Below are positions 23,457-35,900 of a stretch of 64,000 nucleotides of DNA, one piece after another. Location: the NCBI RefSeq assembly GCF_027409185.1, contig NC_084468.1, positions 141,954,001 through 142,018,000 on the forward strand, in the 5' to 3' direction. Within the stretch, counting starts at the first letter, position 1. The number at the start of each line of letters is the position of its first letter. This stretch comes from Cynocephalus volans (Eukaryota > Chordata > Mammalia > Dermoptera > Cynocephalidae). The notes under the pieces are model-generated. The model did not search any database. It was given only the letters and a program-made list of their open reading frames with translations, and was not told the origin of the DNA. The position numbers were made by a program, and so were the translations under genes.

Positions 23457-24842
23457 TTCTTTTATTTTTAATTGACATGCATTGATTATACATATTTATG
23501 CTGTACAAAGTTCTATTTCAATATGTTTATACAATGTACGATGATCAAAGCAGGGTAATTAGCATGTTCATCATAGTGAAAATAAATACATGTAATAAAT
23601 TATTGTTAATTATAATGCCTATCACTATTGCAGACCACTAAAACTTACTTTTCCTATCTAGTTGTGATTTTACATCTATGTTTCATCTTAACTAGTGTGA
23701 GGTGATATTTCAGTGTGGTTTTGATTTTCATTTCTCTGGTAATTAGTGATGTGGAATACCTTTTTACATACCTGTTGGCCATTTTTATGTCTTTTTTGGA
23801 GAAATGTCTATTCTGGTCATTTTTCCATTTTTTAATTGATTTTTTTCTTTTTTTTCTTTTTTTTTTTTTTTTTTGCTATTGAGCTGTTTAAATTCCATAT
23901 AGCAGATGAACAGCTTGCCAATATTTTTCCCATTCTGCAAGTTTCCTTTCTGGTCTGTTGATTTTTTCCTTTGCTGTGCAAAAGCTTTTTACTTTGACGT
24001 AATCTCATTTGTCTGTTTTTGCTTTTGTTGCCTGTGCTTTAGAAATCTCTATAATTTTTTTGCTCAAACCAAAGTCATGGAGTCTTTCCCTTATGTTTTC
24101 TTCCAGTAGTTTTATGGTTTCAGGTCTTACATCTAAGTCTTTAATCCATTTTGAGCTTATTTTGGTCTATGGTGAAAGATAGGGGTCTAGTTTCTTTCTG
24201 CTGCATATGTACATCCAGTTTTCCCAGCATCATTTACTGAAGAGGCTGTCTTTTCCACAATGTATGTTCTTGGCGCCTTTGTCAAAAATCATTTGGCTGT
24301 AGATACGCAGATTTATTTCTGGGTCCTCCATTTTGTTACATTGATCCATGTGCCTGTTTTTATGTTAGTACCATGCTGTTTTGATTATAGCTTTGTATTT
24401 GTAGTGTATTTTGAAGTCAGGTTGTATAATTACTCCAGCTTCATGCTTTTTGCTAAGGATTGCTTTGGTTATTTAGGTTTTTTGTGGTTCTATATGAATT
24501 TTAGGTTGTTTTTTCTACTACTGTGAAGAATGTCATTAGTATTCTGATAATAATTGCACTGAATCTTTAGATTGCTTAGGGTAGTATATGCATTTTGACA
24601 ACATTATTTTTTTCCAATCCATGAACATGGAATGTCTTCTTATTTTTTTGTATCCTTTATAATTTCTTTCATCGGTGATTTGTAGTTTTCATTGTGAAGA
24701 TCCTTTACCTCCTTGGTTAAATTTATCCCTAGGTATTTTATTTTTTTGGTAGCAATTGTTAATGGAATTGCTTTTTTGATTTTATTTTTCAGCTAGTTTG
24801 TTTCTGGTGTATAGAAATACTACCAATTTTTATATATTAATT
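23457..24842 (-). mobile_element. L1, minus strand (left half, split by a later L1)
   Basis: It begins with TTTTTAATTGACATGCATTG, an L1 3' UTR start, then jumps near 23685 into reverse-complemented ORF2 end sequence (TTAACTAGTGTGAGGTGATA), implying an internal deletion. ORF2 runs to 24842, where a younger L1 is inserted, and continues at 25846-26170. A T-rich low-complexity run lies at 23841-23875. Confidence 0.82.
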
Positions 24843-25845
24843 ATTATTTTTTGCAGTTAAAAATTTTTTTTCAGGATAATTATTATAGTTATCATTATAC
24901 AATATATTCAATTTTTGTGGCCCTTTATCAATTTCTTACTGACTCCCTTCTCCTCACCCTTTCCCTCCTCTGGTGGTCTCAGTTCCATTCTCTCCTTTTG
25001 AAAGTTCAAGGAATTATTGTGATTGTTGTATCTCTCTTTTTTTATTTCTTTCTCCTTCCTTCCTTCCTTCCTTCCTTCCTTCCTTCCTTCCTTCCTTCCT
25101 TCCTTCCTTCCTTCCTACTTTCCTTCCTTCCTTCCTTCCTTCCTACTTTCCTTCCTTCCTTCCTTCCTTCCTTCCTTCCTTCCTTCCTTCCTTCCTTCCT
25201 TCCTTCCTTCCTTCCTTCCTTCCTTCCTTCCTTCCTTCCTTCCTTCCTTCCTTCCTTCCTTCCTTTTATTCATTCTTTTACCTCACACTTATGAGTGAGG
25301 ATATACAGTGTTTCTCTTTCTGTACCTGGCCATTTCACTTAACATAATTTTTTCTAGGTTCATTTGTGTTACTTTGAATGGCAGAATTTTACTCTTTTTT
25401 TATGGTAGAGTAGTATTCCATTGTGTAGATATACCACATTTTCCTTATCCAGTCATTCGCTGATAGACATTTAGGTTGGTTCCAACTCTTAGCTATTGTA
25501 AATAAAGCCACGATAAACATGGGTGTGCAAGTATCCCTTTGACATGATGTTCCTTCCTTTGGGTATACACTGAGGAGTGGGATGCTGGATTGTATGGCAG
25601 TTTTGTCTGTTATTGTTTCAGAAACCTCCAGACTGTTTTCTGTAATGGCTGCATTAATTTACCATCCCACCAGCAGTGTAGAAGTGTTCTCCTTTCTCTG
25701 CAACCTCACCAGAATTTGTTATTCTCTGTCTTTTGATAATAGCCAGTCTAACTGGGATGAAGTGATATCTCAATGTGATTTTGATTTGCATTTCCCTGAC
25801 GCTTAGTGAAGTTTAGCATGTTTTCATATGTCTGTTGGCTATTTG
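24843..25845 (-). mobile_element. L1 insertion nested in an L1, minus strand
   Basis: The 10-bp word TATATTAATT flanks the insert at 24833-24842 and 25846-25855. The interior reads L1 3' UTR, a long (CCTT)n block, and the ORF2 C-terminal region (GTAGTATTCCATTGTGTAGA at about 25411). The host L1 sequence, interrupted in the middle of an ORF2 codon run, resumes on the right. About 1 kb, 5' truncated. Confidence 0.88.
25054..25266. repeat. Long (CCTT)n microsatellite
   Basis: About 50 CCTT units with two TACTTT interruptions near 25117 and 25145. It lies in the L1 3' UTR at the same place as the tract at 6549-6660. Open frames across it are repeat artefacts. Confidence 0.95.
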
Positions 25846-25855
25846 TATATTAATT

Positions 25856-26170
25856 TTGTATCTTGCAACTTTACTGAATTGGTTTATCAGTTCTACTATT
25901 TTTTTGGTGGAGTCTTTCCTACATGCAAGTTCATATCATTTGCAAACAGGGACAATATGACTTCCTGTTTTTCAATTTTGATGACCTTTATTTCTTTCTC
26001 TTGTCTAATTGCCCTGGCTAGGACTTCCAGTACTACACTGAATAGGAGTGGTGGTGAAAGTGGGCATTATTTTCTTGTTCTTGTTTTGAGAGGAAAAGTT
26101 TTCAACTTTTCTCCATTCAGTATAATGTTAGCTGTGGGTCATGGCTTTGTCTGTCTGACTGGACAGCTCA
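25856..26170 (-). mobile_element. L1, minus strand (right half of the split copy)
   Basis: Continues the ORF2 of 23457-24842 after the nested insertion: TTGCAACTTTACTGAATTGG, then CAAACAGGGACAATATGACT, then the CTTCCAGTACTACACTGAAT block. The left boundary is shared with the insertion's duplication and the right end fades at about 26170 (5' truncation). Confidence 0.8.
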
Positions 26171-27049
26171 AGGTCTGAGGTATTGTTCATTCCTTTTGTA
26201 TAAGTAAGATATGAAGAGAACAATGATCAAAATCAGATCATTCATGATCAAAACATGAGTACATATTACCTTTGGGAACATAGAATTGTATTTCTTGCTC
26301 AAAACTGTTATCTAAGTTGAATGAGGTCTGAAACATTGTATGTATGGAGAGAGAACTCTGTAGAGGAACTGGTATCGGATCTTATTTTGGCTGACTATAT
26401 AATAATCACACCACATTTGTATAATCATACAATCCAAGAAAAAAATAAGTGGTAGAAAGAGCAATAGCCTTTTTAATCCTGAATCATGTTCTTGTTTGTT
26501 AAAATAAAAAACATACTTTTTTTGGTGGAGATAGTGACTGTAATGTAAATGCAACAAAATACATATTGGTGTGAATTATTGTTTTTTATAGAGCATAAAA
26601 TTTATGTTATAAAATATGATGTCACTTACCTGGCATGTTAATTTCAGAACAGAGGCACTAAAGATGTGAGATTCCAGAATGCCTTTACCACTGCGCCAGA
26701 GCAAAAGAAAGTACAGCCAACATCAGCAGAAATGTCAGAGATATTAATGTGGCTTTTTTAAACCTCTATAGTTGCTGACCTAGTTTTAATTGATAGTCCA
26801 TGATGTTAAGAAGATAGGATTTGTGGCCTGGATAGAAGAAAATATCCTCTACAAAACTGTGAAGACAGAATCACTTAAATCAATGTTTCATTTTTGACTT
26901 GCTATGTAAGATAATAAAAAATATGATTAAAGTGTAATGAAAAGCACTGCATTGACCTTGTATATTGTCCAGCACAGCAATATGAAGTAGGTACTACATG
27001 CTCTTTTGGATGATTGCTCTTGTATAGAAATGCTTTTCCTCATTTTTAT
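26171..27049. other. Unassigned non-coding DNA
   Basis: No gene recognised and no confident repeat. A 7-bp-scale ATGATCAAAA repetition lies near 26223-26255. Confidence 0.5.
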
Positions 27050-27310
27050 ATATACCTAGGACCTTCTCACCTTTAGGAATCAGTCTAAAACTACTTTTTA
27101 AGATAGGTTTTTCTTTATACTCCCGTGTAAAATTACTAAGTCAATTTCTGTTATTCTCTGAAATGACATCATGTTGCTGTTCATCTAGCACTTACATTTT
27201 TTTATTTATTACTTTTTAATTTATTTGTTTATTGTATGTGTCTTCCACTAGAATACAACTTTCATTGCTGGCATATGTATAGGTTCATAATACATACTGC
27301 TAAAAAAGTG
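27050..27310 (+). repeat. L2 LINE 3' remnant
   Basis: Follows the L2 3' order: a TTTTTCTTTATACTCC block, TCTAGCACTTACATTTTTTT, ATTTATTTGTTTATTGTATG, then CTTCCACTAGAATACAACTT. Decayed and without the canonical terminal repeat. Confidence 0.65.
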
Positions 27311-27405
27311 CTACTGGGTAATTACTTGCTTACACTAGATGTAGGCTACGTGTATCCTAAGACCCTTACAGTCTTATGACTGAGAATACTCTGAAGCAGA
27401 GTCAC

Positions 27406-27535
27406 GGGCAGGGTGGTTAGCGCAGTTGGTTAGAGTTGGGTGCTGATGACACCGTGATCCAGGGTTCAATTCCTGCCCTGGCCAGCTGCCAAAAGTAGCT
27501 ACTACTACTCCTAATGATAACAATAATAAAAAGAG
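27406..27535 (+). mobile_element. Monomeric tRNA-Ile-like SINE
   Basis: A tRNA-like head with box A-like TTAGCGCAGTTGGTTAGAG and box B-like GGGTTCAATTCC, and a GCTGATGACACC anticodon-arm region resembling tRNA-Ile. An A-rich, AAT-containing tail follows. The 11-bp duplication AGCAGAGTCAC at 27395-27405 and 27536-27546 is perfect. There is no second tRNA-like unit, unlike the copy at 61923. It is a retroposed SINE, not a functional tRNA gene, because the acceptor stem and D/T arms are mismatched. Confidence 0.9.
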
Positions 27536-27546
27536 AGCAGAGTCAC

Positions 27547-28124
27547 AATTTTTAAAGGGACATTTTTCATCTGTTATCTCTGATAGAAACCTGGCAATTT
27601 CTATATGGTTCTAAATATGCTAATACATGCTTCTTAATCACCAAAAGAGTCATGTAAGCATCATGAACACTGGACTTTCAATCTGTTTCTTAAGAAAGTT
27701 TGATTGATTTTGAGTTCATTCATGTTTCCACTGTATTAACTGTCTCTGAATAAACATCTTTAAAATTTATGTTCTGAGAATGTATCTTACAATGTTAATA
27801 AATACTAAGTATACTAGAGGAAATTAAAATTTCCTGTAAAATCCAGAGGACAAAAAAGAGTTTTACTTGGTTGAGATTCCCCATAATTATTGTTAGTTTA
27901 GAATAAAAACGAAGTACAGAAATCTTAATTTAATTCAAAACATTTTTTTCATGCTAATGTCAGGTTACTCATGGGAAATAGGTTTCATTCACGATGGTTA
28001 TATCTTTGATATACAAATACGTGAATAAAATATTTTACTTTTCTTTTCTATAAAAGCTCTTTTTTTGGAAAAGTGATTTTTCATTATGCCAAGTTTGTCG
28101 TAAAAATGAAGTTTATTGTACTTT
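27547..28124. other. Unassigned non-coding DNA
   Basis: AT-rich, with no gene or recognisable repeat. Confidence 0.5.
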
Positions 28125-28138
28125 AAAAAGCACTTTGT

Positions 28139-28607
28139 CCATCGATGGATGATTGGATAGGGAAACTGTGGTATATATACACTATGGAATACTACTCTGC
28201 CATAAGAAAGAATGAAATTCTCCCATTTGCAACAACATGGATGAACCTGGAGAAACTTATGTTGAGTGAAAAAAGCAAAGCACAGAGAGATAAACACCAC
28301 ATGTGCTCACTCATATGTGGGAGCTAAGAGAGAAAGAAGGCAGGAAAGAAAGACCACAGTAGTGTCGTGATCCCACAGAGGGAGGGAACATTCCTAGGGC
28401 TACAAAGTGGAGTTGGGGTTGAAGAAGGAGGGGGAGGGAAGTTAGGGGATAATTGGGTGGGGGACACAGGCTACAAAAGTAATTTCTGGTAATGGGTATG
28501 CTGCCAGTATGAATCCGGCCCTCACATCATGGGCCTGAGGGGTGACAATTAGCTTTGTATTTCATGAATATTCATAATAAAAAATAAAAAAACAAAGATA
28601 ACAACAA
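28139..28607 (+). mobile_element. 5'-truncated L1 tail, plus strand
   Basis: Reads the end of ORF2 (frame giving DDWIGKLWYIYTMEYYSAIR, stop near 28328), the 3' UTR with a GGGAGGG-rich polypurine tract, and an A-rich tail. Duplications AAAAAGCACTTTGT at 28125-28138 and AAAAAGTACTTTGT at 28608-28621 differ at one base. One of the few plus-oriented L1s here. Confidence 0.9.
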
Positions 28608-28621
28608 AAAAAGTACTTTGT

Positions 28622-29599
28622 TAACAGAATACTTTTGGTAAGAAAAAGTGATGAATGCACTGATTTGTATGTGAGGATCCCTTCTCAATTATTTGGCAAA
28701 GTATTTTCTTTCCCAACCTTCCCTCAAAGTTGTTGAGAAAGCTTCCCTAAGTACTTTTCTTTGCTGTTGCATTTCCTTAAAAAGACTGCCAAGTGCTTGA
28801 ACAGTGATCTATTTATCCAAGCTTAACTGTATTTTCTGTTTTAAAATGCCGGAGCATCCAAACCATTTACCACATTACATTACATTCTTCAATGTAATAC
28901 TAATGCTAGAGACAGAGAAATTGTAAAATGAGAAAGGATGCTTTACAGCACAGTAAAGCAATTATACTGGCTCTCAAGCTTCTTAAATCAAATGTAATTT
29001 GTCCAAATATCTTTTAATTGTTTGAAAGGGCTTATATAAAAGTGTATAATTGAATGATTGCTTTTAGATTTAGAAAAAATACAGTACAAAAACTCAAAAG
29101 AATAATAGTTCTCAACCTTTGATAGAACTCATAGACTCTTCAAATTTTAAAGAATTAACTGTGTTCAACTATTAGACTGCTAGGAAAGTAAAGTGTTATG
29201 CTATTATACTTAAAAACATACTGAAGAGAATTGAAATAACAACAAGGTCGTCAATTTGATACAGGTACAATTGAAAACACATATGATTTCATCATACAGC
29301 TCAAAACAGACTATGTAAAGTTTAAAAATGAAATAAATTTTATACCAAAAAGATTTGTCACCTTTTTAATAGTGTTTACTATTTTTGAATTGACCAAAAT
29401 TGTAGCTATTTTTTATGTTCAATACAGTCAAAAACATTACTGAAGGAACATAAAATGAAATTGTGCTGAAAATAAATTGATTATTTAGGCAAGACCTCAT
29501 TCAGGAATATATGTGAATTTTTTCTCCATTTTGGTAGCATAAGATGGAACACTTGTCAAATATCCAATTTTAAATTTTTGATGCCTTGCAACACAATAA
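28622..29599. other. Unassigned AT-rich non-coding DNA
   Basis: No gene or confident repeat seen. Confidence 0.5.
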
Positions 29600-29877
29600 G
29601 CATTTTAATTTATTCTCCAAAATCCAGACTTTCAAAAATATACTAGTTGCTCTAATTTAATTTCCACCAACAGTGTATAAGAGATCTCGCTACATGCCTT
29701 CACCAGCATTTGTTATGCTCTGTCTTTTTTATAATGGCCATTCTAACTGGGGTGCTTTTGATTTGCATTTCCCTGATGATTAGTGACTATGAACATTTTA
29801 AAAATATAACTGTTGTCCATTTGTTTGTCTTCTTTTGAGAAATGTCTATTCAGCTCATTTGCCTGTTTTTAAATTGA

Positions 29878-29919
<42 letters not shown>

Positions 29920-30380
29920 TTGCTGTTGAGTTTTATGAGTTCCTTATATATTCCGGATATTAATTTCTTGCTGGATGAATAGTTTGCAAATATTTTCTCA
30001 GATCCTGATGGTTGTCTCTTCACTCTGTTGATTGCTTCCTTTGCTGTGCAGAAGCTTTTTAGTTTGATATAGTCCCATTTGTCTATTTTGGCTTTTTTTA
30101 CCTGTGCTTTTGAGGTCTTCTCCATAAAGTCTTTGTCCAGACCAATGTTTTAAAGCATTTTCCTATGTTTTTTTTCATAGTTCCAGCTCTTACATTTAAG
30201 TCTTTAATGCACTTTGTGCTGATTTTTGTGTATGGTGAGAGAGACGGGCCTAGTTTTTTTCTTCTGTACATGGATATATGGTTTTCCCAGCATCATTTAT
30301 TGAACAGACTGTCTTTTCCACAATGAACACTCTTGGCTCTGTTGTAGAAAATCAGCTGGAAAACTGTATGTTCTAGTATG
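29600..30380 (-). mobile_element. Twin-primed L1, inverted 5' segment
   Basis: Reverse-complemented ORF2 running from the region just before the 3' part (TTTCCACCAACAGTGTATAA at about 29660) back to the AACACTCTTGGCTCTGTTGT block near 30330. Minus-strand frame 29850-30125 shows [20 protein letters not shown]. The L1 strand flips near 30380. An (ATT)n tract lies at 29878-29919. Confidence 0.8.
29878..29919. repeat. (ATT)n microsatellite
   Basis: About 14 ATT units inside the inverted L1 ORF2 segment. Confidence 0.93.
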
Positions 30381-30975
30381 TTTTTGCTCAAAAAACTGAA
30401 GCTACCATGTGATCCAGCAATCTCACTATTGGGTATATATCTAAAGCAAAGAAAATCAATATGTTGAAGAATTGTTTGCATTTCCATGTTTATTGCAAAA
30501 CTATTCATAATAGCCAAGATGTGGAATCAACCTCAGTATCCATCAGAAGATGAATGGATAAAGAAAATGTGGTGTATATTATACACAATGGAATACTATT
30601 TAACCATAAATAGAATAAAATCTTGTCATCCAAGGCAACATGGATGAGCTTGGAGGATATGTTAAGTGAAATAAGCCAGAAGCAGACAAATAAATACTGC
30701 ATGTTCTCACTCATATATGGAAGCTAAGAAAGTTGATGGCATAGAAGTAGAGAGTGTAATGGTGGTTACTAGAGACTAGGAAAGATGGAGGGAAGGGCGA
30801 TAATGAGAGGTTAGTTAATGAATAGAAAATTACAGTTAGTTAAGAGGAATGAGATCTAGTGTTCTACGGTACTATAGGGTGGCTATAATTAACAACAATT
30901 TATTGTATACTTACAATGAGCTAGAAGAGAGAATTTTGAATATTCCCAATGCAAAGAAATGATAAATATTTGTAT
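30381..30975 (+). mobile_element. Twin-primed L1, 3' segment (plus strand)
   Basis: Starts with the ORF2 words GCTACCATGTGATCCAGCAA, which in L1 directly follow the sequence at the left edge of the inverted segment (29600-29660). It then runs through GGAATACTATTTAACCATAA and the end of ORF2 into 3' UTR. That adjacency is the twin-priming signature. No clean target-site duplication was found by eye. Confidence 0.8.
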
Positions 30976-31366
30976 TATGGAAAATAAAGAAAGTAATTAG
31001 TGGTTGCCAGGGTTGTAGGGGAGGACAGAGGAAGGGAGGAATGAACAGGTGAAGCACAGAGGATTTTTAGGGCCGTGAAACTATTCTGCATGGCACTATC
31101 ACGGGAAATACAAGACATTATGTGTTTGACAGAACCCATAGAACTGTACAACACAAAGAAGAAACCCTACTGTAAACTTGAGTTAATAATAATGTATCAG
31201 TATTGGTTCATAATTGTAACAAATGTGCCACACTAATGCAATATGCTAATAACAGGAGAAACTGTGTGTGTGTGTGTGAGAAGGGGTATGCAAACTGTGT
31301 ACTTTCTGCTCAAGTTTTCTGTAAACCTAAAACTGCTAGAAAAATAAAATCTATTACTTAAAAACA
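30976..31366 (+). mobile_element. Old L1M-type 3' end, plus strand
   Basis: Words AATTAGTGGTTGCCAGGGTT, CCATAGAACTGTACAACACA and AACCTAAAACTGCTAGAAAA follow the 3' terminus of old L1M elements. It abuts the twin-primed L1 and may have been its target or a separate older copy. A (GT)n tract lies at about 31265-31279. Confidence 0.72.
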
Positions 31367-31369
31367 TGT

Positions 31370-32010
31370 TTGCTGAAAATCTCTCGGTCACTAAGGAATG
31401 TGCTTAAGAATCTAGAAAACATATTTGTCGTTATTTTTTATCTGATTAATTTAGATAATTACAGGGAAAAACAATTGAAAGACTTGGGGGAGAGTTATCA
31501 GAGCTCTCAAAGTGAATTATATAGAACGGTAGTCTGCAAACAACCCTAAATCACTGTTTGATGCTCAAGTCTTCCATTTTCTTTGCTATGTCGACCCAGT
31601 GTAAAATAACCTGTTTGGATCTCATTGTGGTAGTAGGGAAGATGAGTGTGGATGTTTTAATGCTTCTGCAAAGTTAGGTTAGCATTTGTTCATAATCCTG
31701 TTCCTGGGAACTTAAAATGTACATCAGTGGTTATTAACTCGAATTCAGATGATTCATGAACATCTTGAAACTTACTTGCAAAATACTCTCAGAAATGAGT
31801 AAGAGGATTTTCTGAAGAAAAAAGATGAATCTATGCATATATTTTTAATCAGATTAATAAATGGCATTCACGACTCTCCAAAAAGTGTTGAGAACCACTA
31901 GAAGCTAAGAACAAGCCATTTAAAAATGAGAAAAGAATACTTTGGCTTTGTAAATTTAAAAGCACTTGTGTTTACATGCTTGCATTTTTTAAATTGTTTA
32001 TATTACATCT
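31370..32010. other. Unassigned non-coding DNA
   Basis: No gene recognised. Confidence 0.5.
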
Positions 32011-32011
32011 T

Positions 32012-32925
32012 ATTTTCTCTCTTTTTAAAAATTTATTCTTTGAAGTGAAACGTAATGATTAAATATATTTATAAGGTAGAGTTGACTGTCAGTATTTGTG
32101 TACATATGTGATAATCAAATCAATGTTTTTAGCACGTTCATCATTACAAATCATAATTATTCTTTGTGTCCCTTACCCAATTGCTCCCTAACCTCCCGCT
32201 CCCTCCCCCTTTTCCACCTCTAGTAACTATAGGTCTCTTGTCTCCTGTAAGTTCAACACTTTATTGTGGTCTTTCTTTTTTTCTTTCTTAGCTCCCACTT
32301 ATCAGTGAGGACATGTGATATTTCTCTTTCTGTGATTGGCTTATTTCACTTAACATAATTTTCTCCAAGCTCATCCATGTTGCTGCAAATGGCAGAAGTT
32401 CAATCTTATTTACGGCAGAGTAGTATTCCATTGTACATATACACCATACTTTCCTTATCCAGTTGTCCATTGATGGACATTTAGGTTGGTTCCAACTCTT
32501 AGCTATTGTAAATAGAGCTGCAATGTACATGGGAGTGCGGGTATCCCTTTGTTGTGATGATTTCTATTCCTTTGGATATATACCCAGTAGTGGGATTGCT
32601 GGATCATATGGTAGATCCATCTGTATTTGTTTGAGAAACCTCCATACTGCTTTCCATAGTGACTGTGCTAATTTTTAGTCCCACCAACAGTATAGATGAG
32701 TTCCCTTTTCTTCACATCCTCACCGACATTAGTGTAATCTCAGTTTTTTTGATAACAGCCAGTCTAGCTGAAGTGAGATGATATCTCAATGTGGTTTTGA
32801 TTTGCATTTCCCTGGTGATTACTGATGATGAACATTTTTTCAAATACCTGTTGGCCATTTGCATGTCTTCCTTTAAAAAATATCTGTTCAGCTCCTTGCA
32901 TTTTTTAAGTTTCTTTATTAATAGA
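32012..32925 (-). mobile_element. 5'-truncated L1, minus strand
   Basis: L1 3' UTR (TTGACTGTCAGTATTTGTGT, TCCCTCCCCCTTTTCCACC), then the GCTCCCACTTA block near 32291 and the ORF2 end. Minus frame 32288-32530 shows [20 protein letters not shown] and frame 32712-32930 shows DMQMANRYLKKCSSS. It ends near 32925 in ORF2. Confidence 0.88.
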
Positions 32926-35900
32926 ATCATGGGGAATCATAGATCTGGTATAGACATCAAGAAAAATACTCAGTCAAATATTCCCAAAAATGAAATGATA
33001 ATTTTTCCTTCAAACTTCAGAAATTAAATCTAAGCACATTTCTTTATAAAGTAATTCAGTATCTCTTGGAGTCTAAGAATTTTTCTTTTTTTGTGACTGG
33101 CATATGAAATTATTTATTTATTTATTTTTTAAAAAAACCCAAAACCACCTTCTCTCACATTGTCTGTGGTGAAGAATCATTTTAGTCTACTGACCAACAT
33201 CTATCGTTGTAGAAAGTTAATTTGTGAAATTTGCCACTCTTCATAACAGTTTCACCTTATCTTTAATAATCCACATTGCACTCCTTTGGTGTTTGTTAAA
33301 GCTCAAGTAGCCTTTTTATTTGGTCTGTTTATAAAAAAGTATTTTGTGTGCATTCACGGCCAAAAAAGGGGCCAAATTTGTTCTTTATTTCTTTTATTTT
33401 AATAAATAATTTCAAATAACAAATTTAATAAGTTTTTAAAAAACATTTTTGAATAGTTCATGCAAATTTTAGGTCTTATGAAACATTCACATTTCATATT
33501 CTAAGATTAAAATTATTCAAAAGTCTCATCGCATGGTATTATTGTCTAAAATGGCCTTATTCTTACCATTTTTCTGACAGTACCATTTTGTCTCATGTTC
33601 GACACAGATCTTTGCTGAAACAACTACCATCATTTGCCTCCTTCTGCAATTCTGCATGGTTTCTTCTTCCAGCTCTTCTGAACTCATTATCTCTATGTTT
33701 CTCTTTTAGCTTATTGTAATACATTTAAATTTTATTACAATTAAGTTCCTTAAAATTTATTTCTCTTTTATTATTTTTAATTTAAACATCCAGTACTCTA
33801 TCAATTTTTAGCTATTACAATGTCTCAGACTCTTTGTACATAAAATCACTAAATTAAAAATGACCTGATCACTTCAAGGCATTTGCCAAATATTTCATCA
33901 GATTGATCACATTTATTAGTTAAAATACAATAAAATTAAATTATTATACAATGTGAAAAGAGCCTTATTTAAACATGTTTGGCCTAAAAGTGAGCAGAGT
34001 CTGAGATCTAGACCTGATGGTAACAACATATTTAATTTTACGAGGCAAACAATAGACTATTTATTATATTTCTTATTAAAGAGAAATAATCATCTGACAA
34101 AATGATGTTTTCAGTATATGACAGAACTTCCATGGAAAATAAATTGTATATTATTAACGATTGTTTAGGCAAAATTTGCTCATACTGGTCAGTCTCAAGA
34201 ATGTAAACATAACTGTAGAATCTATAATTTTATTTTAGCACACATAGAATAATTGGTTTTAAAAATTCCTTCCACCCTAATTTTCTTCCTTTTATAGCCC
34301 TGGCACGTTACAAGTGCTGGAAATAGCCAGTTTGTCTTTCTTGTAGACCTTTCATTAAAATGCATAACTTACTTTGAAAGGATTGATTATAATGGTCATT
34401 GCAAACTTGGCTAAGGGCATACGCTGATGAATACATAACTTAGCAAAGTCACCAAATTAATAGCTCTACCAGAAGATTACAATAAACAGCACTAATGTGC
34501 AGTTATTTTATTAATTTACAAAGGGTTTATTTGAATTTGATAATATTCATGCAAATATAATACTTTAAATATTTTTACTTAGATTGAAATAAAATGTAAA
34601 GAAATATATGGAAACAGAAAAAAAGATAAGCTCATCAAATGGAATCATTATTAAAAATATCAAAGATCATCATGAGAGCCATAAAATTTTCTTTTATATA
34701 AGATAATATAATGGTTTTCTATTATCTCTAGCTTCACTGATCACTATACAGGTAAGGTTATTGCTTTTTCAGTTTTATTAATAAACCTATTAGTACATAA
34801 ATAGTCTTCTGGCCTTTCCTAAACAAATGGAAAATGAAATAGTTTCATTATCCCTGGGGTTTCATGCACTCCCGGTTGCAGAACTATCCCTGAAAGAATG
34901 GCTCTGTTGAAAAGAAAATGTTTATCTTGAAGACTTTTCAAATTGGATTCTATTTTTTGTATTCTTAGATTTTATAACCAGAAATGGAATATTATCTGAA
35001 GCCCTGCTCTATTTTATGAAAAAATCTTTAAAAAATATTAGAGGCAATTCCAAAAAAGGATAAAGCATAAGTCCTGTCAAATTGGAAAACTTCAAGAAAA
35101 AGAAATATGAGAATAGGAGTTGTGGTGTCAGAAGAGGGTATTTTGCTATAGTGCAGTGAGAATAAGAATAGAATGTTTTATAAGAATAAAATGTTTTAAT
35201 TTTCAAACGGCCTTCAAAGTAAAAAAATAGGAAAGCACCAACTGTATGCCAGTCTCCATAATATGCACTAGGAAGTATGCATATCCCGTTCATTCATTAA
35301 TTCATATTCTGATGAGACTGAATGCTCCCCACCAAAAAGAGGTACCAGCCACATGCGCCAAAGTCCCAGAGTAGTAGTTCCTTAAGTTTTTCATACAGAA
35401 AATATTCCTTATTTGCCACAAAATGGTTTATTGCATTCATTGATGCTGTGCCAAATCGCTTTGGTTATAACACTAGTTAGAAAGCTATCAAAGATCATTT
35501 CAAAAGCAGTGATTTTTATGTTCCTGATTTGTGCCCCATAACTGCATTATTATAGCAGGCTAGGTTTAACTGAATATCCATTTACAATACCGAATTGCAG
35601 AGGATTCGCTAAAGCTGCAGGGAAGCAGGCAAGTGATACAGCATGGAAATGAAAAAGCAGGGCTCTAAAAGAATCCAGGTTTGTAGCTGATCTGCCAAAA
35701 TGTAGACTATCAGTTGGTTGGATGATAAAGAAAGGGATCATTACAATTCAATAGTTATTCATTTGAAGCACTTCATGCTTTGTTATTAAAAGTCTGAAAC
35801 TATTATAGACAAACCATGCTTGTGAATTCTTTGAAAAAAATTAATGATCCTCATTTCTGCAACTCCAGTGTTTAGATCAATTCTTAACAGATGAAGGACA

